Shown: one piece after another, positions 11,724 to 19,674 of the stretch
Numbering within the stretch: position 1 is the first letter of the stretch
Layout: each line of letters begins with the position of its first letter
DNA from: Incurvaria masculella
Taxonomy: Eukaryota > Arthropoda > Insecta > Lepidoptera > Incurvariidae
Assembly: GCA_946894095.1 (NCBI GenBank)
Contig: OX335652.1
Span: forward strand, 6,657,001 to 6,721,000
Reading direction: 5' to 3'
DNA length: 64,000 bases
The notes under the pieces: generated by a model
Database searches by the model: none
Told to the model about the DNA's origin: nothing
What the model saw: the letters and a program-made list of their open reading frames with translations, nothing else
Program-made: the position numbers and the translations under genes

Positions 11724-13801
11724 CTAAATTTTCACTGGGGTTGGTTTGAGAATTCTTTCTAAAAAACATGCCTTGTTTGACTGTGACACAAAATCAGTTA
11801 TTTTGCACTGTTTGTACCTAGTACTTTTTGCAGGCTCTAGCACAGTTGTCGGCTTGACAAAGGCAGCAGGGGGCCCTTGGGGATTCCGGCCCGCTTTTTT
11901 TTCAGGTTTAAAGTGATCCTTTTGGCTCGACAGAAATTTCAGACAGGACTCCTGTTGATTAAGATTTCTGTTTACTATAAGATACGTCATTGTTTTTAGA
12001 CCTGTGGGATTAATGCTACTCTTATTAGACTTAAAACATAATTCATCAAATTTATTAAAGTCAAAAAATATAATATTTGGCATAGAGGATGCTAAGTCAA
12101 AAATTTTTTGGTTTGCTTTATAAGTGATCTTGTGACTCCAGCTTGAAACTATCGAATACACTAAGGAACTTAAGAATAATTTAATAGATTTTTTTGAACA
12201 TAGTTCCGCTACCATACGTAAACCCTTAATATAGTCTTTTATGTTAACATTTCTTTCGGCACAGCCAGCTATCACAACCAATGTATCACCTTCGTTTAAG
12301 CTCTTCACGTACTTGCTAACGTCTTTTATCACCTCCTGGAGGGGTGCACCAGGCTTACAGATTGAAGTAACCTCCGACATGGTCGACTCACGAACGTAGT
12401 TTCCAAGTCCTCGTCCATATTCGTCGCAAAGAATGAGGGTTTTCTTTACTGTAGCGGAAAGGGGGGTGGGGGCAACACCACCTGCGAAACTGACTGCGCC
12501 ATCTGCGGAAAGTGGTAGTGGCAGAGTGGGGGGGGGGGGACGTCAATACGGCCCGAAATGCTGACGGGAGCACTAGGAGCAGTTGGTTCACTGGCACTGG
12601 GAGCATAGAGGGCGCTGGCAGTCAATTGGGTAGCCAGATAATCTGCCGGCGGGTCATCTGTGACGTCATGAGGGGCCAACGCAGGTCTGTAAGGACTATC
12701 TGGACTTCCGATGGTGGGTAATATATTTTCTGACTCATAAACAAGAGCGCTTTCCGTGACTGGGTCCTTCCAAGACATTGATGATTTAGCTGATTTGCGA
12801 AGATTATTGTGCGCTCGTCTACGCAGTCTGATCAAGTGAGGCCATACGCGGCGGGGGTAGGGAAGAGATCTGTTTCGAGGGGCAGAGGGGTGTGTAGCAT
12901 CGACGGAATCGCATTTGGTTTCGCCAATTTGACGTAGAAGGTATATCGTTTCTTCAAGCTCCTTTATGAGGCATAATGCGCTCTCATATCCTTCATTTGC
13001 ATCTTCCAGCTGTGTGACCTTGAGTGTAAGTGCATCACGCTCGCCCATGGCGTCGTAGGTGGCTATTTCTTGTTCGGCTAGCTCGGCCTTTAAGGTGGCC
13101 CAACCCGCTCATCTCCCCATACAAAAGGGGAAAGAAGATCACGCCCATATTTCTTGTCAGAGATCCAAAATTTTGCTCAAAATAGCTTTATTTGATCGAA
13201 CTAGATGTCTGATGACCATTGTCATTGTAAAATTGTGTTTGGTTTCTAAGTTATAACGTCCGAAAGTTCGAATTTTTCGCGCGTTTTATACAATGACTTT
13301 GGAGGTGGATTACGCAATGATAAAGTAAGAACATCGTAAAAAGATTAGTCATCAGACATAGCTTATTTAATCAATATTTATGATCTATTTGGTTTTTGTT
13401 AGATTTTTGACTACAGCGGTCGTGGTTTACTTTTAGCTGGAAGTCGTTTTGAAATTCAAATTTTCGTAAATCTTACCAAATCATACACTATGCACATTTT
13501 CTTTTTTGTGGACATGTTGCATCTTCCTCATCACGGAGCCTGTCTTACTCTTTGAAACAGAGCAGGTCCCAGAGCGTAACAGCACGGTTTTGTACCGTGC
13601 CCGCGAATGAGTTGGGCCCGCCGGGTTGGGCCATCTTAATGTTGTATTTCGAATTAATAACTTATTGTAGTCAATAGAGGACTCTTCAATTTCCTTTTCT
13701 AATGGCTCATTAATTTGTTTGGTCTTATCGAGTTCCAGGCGTAATAGCTTGTTCGCGGAGTCATTTTCTTTGGTGGTGGTGGCTCTCGTTTTTCTCAACA
13801 T
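11724..13801 (-). pseudogene. ORF1 of the CR1/L2-like element: coiled coil plus esterase-like domain, broken
   Basis: Starts at ATG 13801. The first part is charged and helical, consistent with a coiled coil. A TTAA-target MITE (13094-13635) interrupts it, and removal of the MITE with one TTAA rejoins the same frame. A Pro-rich segment follows. The frame then shifts at a run of 12 G (about 12528-12539 on the plus strand). Beyond it comes a domain opening with LILCDEYGRGLG and containing TLVVIAGCAERN, which fits the SGNH-hydrolase-like ORF1 domain known in CR1/L2-type elements. The reading frame ends at 11724, overlapping ORF2 by 46 bases. A one-base slip in the homopolymer would restore continuity. 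It may be a mutation or a sequencing error. Confidence 0.75.
13094..13635. mobile_element. TTAA-target MITE, copy 1
   Basis: 542 bp with ends GGTGGCCCAACCCG and CGGGTTGGGCCATC, flanked by TTAA (13090-13093 and 13636-13639). It interrupts ORF1 of the CR1/L2-like element, and removal of the element plus one TTAA gives back a continuous frame, which fixes the boundaries. TTAA targets suggest mobilisation by a piggyBac-like transposase, although the terminal sequence is not the classical CCC start. Related copies are at 27121-27675, 29605-30147, 37466-38007 and a fragment at 18808-18901. Confidence 0.92.
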
Positions 13802-14013
13802 AATTGGTTTTACAAAATGTAGATGTAGGTACGTAAGTAGAAGACACGTAACCGTTTAGGTTTGTGTACGCCGTCAATTCGAAAACCACTCCCGTGGCAC
13901 AGAGACACGCGTTCAAGTCTGTCGTTGTTTTTTTTTATGTGTTATGATTTCATTTATTTTGTTTTATTTAACCTCATCAAATAATGTATTTTAAGCTGTA
14001 GGTTAAAATGTAG

Positions 14014-14146
14014 GTAATAGGTAGGCAGCTGAAATTTACACAGAGTGTGTATTTATTTTGCCGCTATAACAACAAATAGGTGATTTATTTGTGTTAAATC
14101 TTATACTTTGTGTGCAAGTCCGACTCGCACTTGGCCAGTTTTTTTT
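14014..14146 (-). repeat. Lepidopteran interspersed repeat, second half (split copy)
   Basis: Continuation of the copy at 2155-2257. It runs from GTAATAGGTAGGCAGCTGAA through TTATTTTGCCGCTATAAC to GTCCGACTCGCACTTGGCC and ends in a T-run near 14145. The 5-bp GTAAT at its start duplicates 2253-2257. Confidence 0.85.
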
Positions 14147-15327
14147 CCTCATGCTATGCACGCTCAATAATTTGGTTGTTGATGTTTGGTATTGTCGCCC
14201 TATTATGTAATCTTTTATGGTTCTGAAAAGTTTAGCAAAAGCTAAACTCTGACGCAGACTATGCCATACATTCTATTTTGTACACGATGCTATTCCGTAT
14301 GCTTGTCCTTATTTAATTTTTCATTTCCATTATTTAAACTTTTTGGTAGTCAAACTACACTAAGTTACGTCATAAAGATCCGCGGATTGGATCAACTCAG
14401 CAAAGAAGAACCCGAATTTACCTAACATATTTTTCCATCCACAATTCTGAAATACACACTTAGATCTAAATGCTACTGCCAAACAATTCCTTGGCTACGA
14501 TGGAATCGAAGGTGGGATGCGCAAAGATGCAAATATTGGTGACAGTAATGCGGAGTACCATTTAGCCGAATGCAAGGAGAGCTAGACAATAAAGTTCTTA
14601 GCGAAAAGCAATAAATTAAGTGGTTTTTATGCAACTGAATATGGATAAATAATAATAGCTGCCATATCTTTCCAACGCGATAGGATCTAGGACCTTCCTT
14701 ATTTGCATTGATACGGCTTGCGTTGTCGATTGGACCATCGTTCATTTAATGCGATGGACCAACCTGGACGGATTAGGTTATCTACGTAAAAAGTTAGGAA
14801 GGGGAACAACAGTTTTATGTGGAACACAAACCACGACTGATGAATTCCTTAGTTCCTCTTAGGACATATTAAATAAATGCTTTTATTATCTTTACGAGCC
14901 GGATGTAATTAGAGAGTGTTCAAACGTGGTTCAAACACTTTTTTATGAAACTTCTGAGCGTAAAATAATACAAAAGTTAAGTATTTTTATAGCATTGTTT
15001 ATTGTTTAGTCATACAAAGGAGGTAACAACAAGAGCAGAATAATTAAATTTGAAAAAAAATTCTTATGTATTTTCATTTGATTGTTGTGTGTATTAAATG
15101 GATGCAACATTGCCGTTATCTGAAATTCTAGGTTATACAATGAAATCTATAAAGAAAATTATAATCAGAATTTGAAAAATAATAAAAAAAACATGTAATC
15201 CAAAGGTCGCAGGTTCGAATCCTGCTTTAGAATGATGTTCTGACTAAAAATCCGATATTTTTAAAGTCTTATAATCTAACAATGTTTCAATGTAGATGCC
15301 ATTGGATATATAACCTCGAATTAGTGT
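14147..15327. other. Intergenic DNA with one orphan B-box
   Basis: No coding signal was recognised. At 15207-15231 the sequence GCAGGTTCGAATCCTGC forms a tRNA T-arm (a perfect B-box), but no cloverleaf or A-box precedes it. It is probably the tail of a degraded tRNA-derived SINE or tRNA fragment. The remainder is AT-rich and unassigned. Confidence 0.5.
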
Positions 15328-15335
15328 ATTTTCTA

Positions 15336-15628
15336 CATGGAGGTGAAGAATGTATGGGGAAATAACTTCCATCGCGCAAAAAATGACTCCATGCGACTTA
15401 CAACATAATATCGCCGTACACATTTGTAACATAGTGATGATAACTGAGAGAAATCCAATTTTAAGTCTACCACATCGGTAGGTAATCTAATTATGATAAG
15501 AACTATTTTCATTCGTAATGATGTATTCACCGAGAGCCGAATCCGGCTGTCACGCCTCCCGCGGCGCAACTGTGGTGTCGACACTTTATTAGTTCCATCC
15601 GTTCTCCTGTACTTTCTTCACCTCTATG
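15336..15628. mobile_element. 8-bp-target element X, short internally deleted copy
   Basis: 293 bp beginning CATGGAGGTGAAG and ending TCTTCACCTCTATG, flanked by the exact 8-bp duplication ATTTTCTA (15328-15335 and 15629-15636). It shares its left half (GCGCAAAAAATGAC, ATATCGCCGTACA, TTCATTCGTAATGATGTATT) and right end (GTTCTCCTGT) with the larger copies at 15677-18673 and 43111-45426. The 8-bp target fits hAT elements. No transposase is present. Confidence 0.85.
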
Positions 15629-16043
15629 ATTTTCTATCTTTACATTGGGAACGAGACAAATTGAGGTCCTTTTCTGCATGGAGGTAAGGAAATTACTGGA
15701 GAAATAACGTCCATACAACGAGCGCGCAAAAAATGACGTACGTAAACTGATAAAGATAAGAATTATTTTTCAATAAAACAGATGGTCGTTACGTCATTCT
15801 TCATTCGTAATTATGTATTCAGCGAGTGCTGAGTCAAAGAATATCTAATAAATACTGGCTGAGTCCGGCCGTCAAGCCCATTGAACTACATGAGTTAGAA
15901 AGATGTAAATATACTTTTTCGTACTAAGCAGGTACGTCGCTTATTCCAAGGAATGGGACATGTATGTATGTATAATCGACCGTGAAGCAAGGACACATTA
16001 ATTGAAGAAAGAGCCCAGTAAAAAGAACTACTTTACGAATATA

Positions 16044-16116
16044 CTGCAAGGCTGGACCCGAACCAGCAAAACATACCATTCGCGGGTATTGCGTCTACCA
16101 ATTTCGCCACCTGCTG
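16044..16116 (-). ncRNA. tRNA-like cloverleaf in unit 1 (probable SINE head)
   Basis: Read on the minus strand, the 73 bases fold as a cloverleaf. The 7-bp acceptor has one mismatch. T8-G9 are followed by a D-arm GCG/CGC with GG in the loop. The anticodon stem is ATACC/GGTAT with a 7-base loop CGCGAAT, the variable loop has 5 bases, and the T-arm is GCTGG/CCAGC with loop TTCGGGT. A-box (TGGCGAAATTGG) and B-box (GGTTCGGGTCC) fit a pol III internal promoter. Position 33 is G and position 58 is G rather than the usual T and A, so I doubt it is a working tRNA. The D-arm resembles bacterial or organellar tRNA-Leu. Confidence 0.65.
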
Positions 16117-16469
16117 TATACCCATAATTTGGAATTCTCCTACAGTCCCTCTTCCCGCAATGAATGCCTCCTACTAACACAGTGTTTAAGATTATACCTA
16201 CATACATTGATTTAACGCTTCATCTGCGTTGCGGACATTGACTGCAAAGATTGAACAATCAAACATATTGCCGTCATCACCAAAATCGTATTTGGCATCA
16301 GACGCTAGAGCCAGTCCTAGGTTGACTTAAGTAAATATACTTTTTCGTACTAAGCAGGTACGTCGCTTATTCCAAGGAATGGGACATGTATGTATGTATA
16401 ATCGACCGTGAAGCAAGGACACATTAATTGAAGAAAGAGCCCAGTAAAAAGAACTACTTTACGAATATA

Positions 16470-16542
16470 CTGCAAGGCTGGACCCGAACCAGCAAAACAT
16501 ACCATTCGCGGGTATTGCGTCTACCAATTTCGCCACCTGCTG
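16470..16542 (-). ncRNA. tRNA-like cloverleaf in unit 2
   Basis: Same sequence as 16044-16116, one 426-base period later, with the same A-box, anticodon stem and T-arm. Confidence 0.65.
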
Positions 16543-16942
16543 TATACCCATAATTTGGAATTCTCCTACAGTCCCTCTTCCCGCAATGAATGCCTCCTAC
16601 TAACACAGTGTTTAAGATTATACCTACATACATTGATTTAACGCTTCATCTGCGTTGCGGACATTGACTGCAAAGATTGAACAATCAAACATATTGCCGT
16701 CATCACCAAAATCGTATTTGGCATCAGACGCTAGAGCCAGTCCTAGGTTGACTTAAGTAAATATACTTTTTCGTACTAAGCAGGTACGTCGCTTATTCCA
16801 AGGAATGGGACATGTATGTATGTATATCAACGCAGATGAAGCGTTAAATCAATGTATGTAGGTATAATCTTAAACACTGTGTTAGTAGGAGGCATTCATT
16901 GCGGGAAGAGGGACTGTAGGAGAATTCCAAATTATGGGTATA

Positions 16943-17015
16943 CAGCAGGTGGCGAAATTGGTAGACGCAATACCCGCGAATGGTATGTTTTGCTGGTTCG
17001 GGTCCAGCCTTGCAG
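16943..17015 (+). ncRNA. tRNA-like cloverleaf in the first inverted unit
   Basis: Same cloverleaf now on the plus strand, in the reverse-complement part of the array. Confidence 0.65.
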
Positions 17016-17368
17016 TATATTCGTAAAGTAGTTCTTTTTACTGGGCTCTTTCTTCAATTAATGTGTCCTTGCTTCACGGTCGATTATACATACATACATG
17101 TCCCATTCCTTGGAATAAGCGACGTACCTGCCTAGTACGAAAAAGTATATTTACTTAAGTCAACCTAGGACTGGCTCTAGCGTCTGATGCCAAATACGAT
17201 TTTGGTGATGACGGCAATATGTTTGATTGTTCAATCTTTGCAGTCAATGTCCGCAACGCAGATGAAGCGTTAAATCAATGTATGTAGGTATAATCTTAAA
17301 CACTGTGTTAGTAGGAGGCATTCATTGCGGGAAGAGGGACTGTAGGAGAATTCCAAATTATGGGTATA

Positions 17369-17441
17369 CAGCAGGTGGCGAAATTGGTAGACGCAATACC
17401 CGCGAATGGTATGTTTTGCTGGTTCGGGTCCAGCCTTGCAG
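17369..17441 (+). ncRNA. tRNA-like cloverleaf in the second inverted unit
   Basis: Plus-strand copy, again with all stems intact. With the two minus-strand copies it makes four tRNA-like heads in the array. Confidence 0.65.
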
Positions 17442-18209
17442 TATATTCGTAAAGTAGTTCTTTTTACTGGGCTCTTTCTTCAATTAATGTGTCCTTGCTT
17501 CACGGTCGATTATACATACATACATGTCCCATTCCTTGGAGTTAGAAAGATGTTATGCAAACCATAGCCAACAAATTATTTGGTTGCAAAAATTAGCAAA
17601 AATATTGCTCATTCAACGTGGTGGCAAGTGAAGCAGGGGGTAATGCCGCGGCGCTGAGCGAGATGAAAACATCACCGTCCATGGATCCATTTGTAAATTC
17701 TTGTTCGTAATTACTTTTCTGAAATAGTGAATTACAAACAAATATTTTGAAAAGGCGTTTTATTTGCATGTTCTTATATGTATATGTAACACATCGGAAT
17801 CAGAAAATAATGAAAGAGAATCTCCAAACATAAAAAAAAATTTAGGCGATTACGTAGCCTATGTAAGATGGTACGGAACACTTCGTGTACGAGTCCGACT
17901 CGTACTTGGCTAGTGATTCCGGTGCAGGCGCACTCCTTTCAGGTACCAACTTTACGTAATTATCTTGACCTTGAACTTTACGTAATTATTGTATAGACTT
18001 GCGTTATTTGAGTTCTCCAAGCAGAGTGCCCACTCAAGTCCTCAATGGCTTTTCATAAGCGTGATTTTATTTAGTTGCAATGATGGATGCCAAATTTTTA
18101 AAAAAAATTACCAAAATAAGTTGGCACTGTTTGCTACAAATAAAGGTTCTGTCAATAAGACAGCCCTCCGCGACACAATTGATATTGGGCCATTTTTTTA
18201 GTTTCATTC

Positions 18210-18633
18210 TTCTTCTTCTTCTTCTTTATAGAGAGGATCAAACCCACTCTGTGGCAACTGGTCTCATCTGAGGTTCATTCTGCCAGTGTCAAGTTTTGAC
18301 ATATGCTCATTGTCGTTTTTTCATGCATATTTAGTCTCAGGTAAAGGTAAGCTTAAATTTCATTGAAATGCTTCGTTAATGAAATGATAGATATTTGTGC
18401 CAACATATTTACATATACTTATTTCTTTTTATTCTTTGATAGTTTAATTTTATTCGCTTTAATAAATGAAGCTATTATTCTTAACAGAGAGATGTTAAAG
18501 GTAGCAAGGAGAGTTTGAACATTAGTGGGCAAAGGTATTTTTAGTTTTGATAAATTACTATAAATCGGAGTGGATTTGTCATGTAGAGGACATGCAAGAA
18601 GTATATGATCAGCAGTACCCTCATCTAGACCAC
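18210..18633 (-). mobile_element. 5'-truncated non-LTR retrotransposon tail
   Basis: 424 bp inserted into element X, flanked by the exact 12-bp duplication TTAGTTTCATTC (18198-18209 and 18634-18645). The left edge is a TTC/TTCTT run, the simple-repeat tail of a minus-strand element. The minus-strand frame near 18633-18419 contains DEGTADHILLACPLHD, the cysteine/histidine motif found at the C-terminus of jockey/R1-type ORF2 proteins. Only the last tens of residues survive, typical of aborted target-primed reverse transcription. Confidence 0.8.
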
Positions 18634-18807
18634 TTAGTTTCATTCGTTCTCCTGTTATTTCTTCACCTCCATGCTTTTCTGTCATATTGACTTCGACATT
18701 GTAAAGTGACTTAAGAATTCTTTCTCTATCAAGTTTTTTATTTTATGTTGTCTTGTGGATAAAACAAATTCAAGTATAGTTTTTTTTTTAAACCTAGTGA
18801 AATGTTC

Positions 18808-18901
18808 CGCTCTTTTCTCTTTTGAGACAAAGAAGGTCCCAGAGCGCAATATCACGATTTTATACAGTGGTAATGAGTTAGCCCCGCCAGGAAGGGCCAC
18901 C
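18808..18901. mobile_element. TTAA-target MITE, truncated end fragment
   Basis: Shares GAAGGTCCCAGAGCGCAA and the terminal CCGCCAGGAAGGGCCACC with the full 542-bp copies and is followed by TTAA (18902-18905). The other end is missing. Confidence 0.75.
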
Positions 18902-18905
18902 TTAA

Positions 18906-19213
18906 GTATTCCATATTACATGTGAAAGGTTGTCCAATTAACATTTGGTGTTGGCTAGTTGCATAAAGGATCCGCCGTTAACATCTAGTTCAGTTGACAA
19001 GCAGATTCGGATAAAAAGCGAGGTTAAACCAGAAAAATATTGTATGCAGCTTTATCTCGCATGTGTTATACCATCATTATGCAGATCATTTTGTGTGTGA
19101 CTACCTAACTGCGTATTAGCCAAGAAGTACATACACGCATACTTGTTTGTGAATGTTATATTATTACAAAAAAAAATACAATTAGTAAAAGAGTGGAGTT
19201 TACGCAGCATGTC
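18906..19213. other. Intergenic, nothing recognised
   Basis: No coding signal, repeat or RNA gene was recognised between the MITE fragment and the small MITE at 19214. Confidence 0.5.
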
Positions 19214-19370
19214 TAAGCCCCGATTGCACGAAGCGACGGCCGAGTTAATCAATGTTCAAACACGTCACTTTTAGTGAACCGCACGGAGATGCTTCCATAC
19301 TGTCCATACAAAGAGACGTGTTTAATCATACGTTGACGTTGATTTTTTGTGCTTTCGTGCACTCGGCCCC
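19214..19370 (-). mobile_element. Small MITE, copy A (about 157 bp)
   Basis: Ends CCCCGATTGCACG and CGTGCACTCGGCCCC. The same sequence occurs in the opposite orientation at 37076-37227, sharing the central CACTTTTAGTGAAC and GTTGACGTTGATTTT blocks. Flanks TAA and CAA here, and TTA on both sides of the other copy, suggest a 3-bp TTA/TAA target like PIF/Harbinger elements. That superfamily call is an inference. Confidence 0.7.
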
Positions 19371-19674
19371 AAGACGTTTGTTTTACAAAATTGTGCCTAC
19401 TATAACACAGATTTACATTATTTTCATCAACCCACGTTAAAGTGCATTCAAACTTTTATCTCACAAAATAAACAAAATAGGTGGATTTTATTTAAATTAT
19501 CTCCATCTCTCACGCTACTACTAAATTTGCTATGTACATTTTATTGAACAAATATTTTAACAAACTTAGATGTCGCTTCACTTTACGAAATCCACACACA
19601 TTTTAAGTTTGTCCGTCTGATGATCCATGCGTCCAAGTTCTTGCTTATTCATTGGCAAACGAATGCAAGATGTC

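Larger units (their letters stand above)
2721..11769 (-). pseudogene. ORF2 (endonuclease-reverse transcriptase) of the CR1/L2-like element, broken
   Basis: Reads right to left in pieces. An APE endonuclease (11769-11287) starts with an HQNVQGL motif and carries TESWL and CGDFNVNF. It resumes at 10637 after the hAT MITE, with the SDHFGQ motif near 10470. A linker and reverse transcriptase follow at 10171-9806 and 9740-8931, with fingers NYRPVSLLP, motif A CDLTKAFDCVDH, motif B GIPQGSILGPLLF and motif C FADDISLLL. The C-terminal thumb is at 3410-2721, beyond the I-like insertion. Removing the hAT MITE and the I-like element with one target copy each restores the frame at both places. Remaining lesions are a frameshift near 10170, one near 9835 and an in-frame TAG near 9757. 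ORF2 starts 46 bases inside the end of ORF1. No RNase H domain is present. Confidence 0.85.
2258..14013 (-). mobile_element. CR1/L2-like non-LTR retrotransposon, interrupted by three later insertions
   Basis: Minus-strand element flanked by the 5-bp duplication GTAAT. Its 3' end (2258 to about 2290) is a short GAAAT-type simple repeat, as expected for CR1/L2-group elements rather than poly(A). After removing the three inserted elements and their target duplications the element itself is about 5.0 kb. It encodes an ORF1 (coiled coil, then an SGNH-esterase-like domain) and an ORF2 (endonuclease, then reverse transcriptase) without RNase H. The clade is inferred from this layout. L2, Daphne or Crack relatives are possible. 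The copy is dead: frameshifts and a stop remain even after the insertions are removed. Confidence 0.85.
15907..17538. repeat. Tandem plus inverted array of a 426-bp unit with tRNA-like heads
   Basis: 1632-bp insertion in element X, flanked by the 15-bp duplication GAGTTAGAAAGATGT (15892-15906 and 17539-17553). Layout: unit 1 (15907-16332), unit 2 (16333-16758), 68 bases of a third unit (16759-16826), then reverse-complement copies 16827-17152 and 17153-17538. Each unit starts AAATATACTTTTTCGTACTA and contains one tRNA-like sequence on its minus strand. Copies appear near-identical to the eye. The long target duplication argues for retrotransposition (SINE-like) into this site. The head-to-tail and inverted order is not explained by ordinary SINE insertion. 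Confidence 0.88.
15677..18673. mobile_element. 8-bp-target element X, large copy carrying two insertions
   Basis: Begins CATGGAGGTAAGG and ends TTCTTCACCTCCATG, flanked by CTTTTCTG (15669-15676 and 18674-18681). Without its two insertions (15907-17538 and 18210-18633) it is about 0.9 kb and non-coding. It includes a fragment of the lepidopteran repeat at about 17866-17912. The inverted ends and 8-bp duplication place it with non-autonomous hAT-like elements. Confidence 0.85.

Noticed and set aside
15207..15231. Perfect tRNA B-box
   Set aside because: No acceptor, D-arm or anticodon arm upstream, so not reported as a tRNA gene.
15907..17538. Hammerhead ribozyme (retrozyme-like) in the 426-bp unit
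   Set aside because: No CTGATGA...GAAA core with matching stems was found on either strand. CTGATGCC near the unit end is not a core match.
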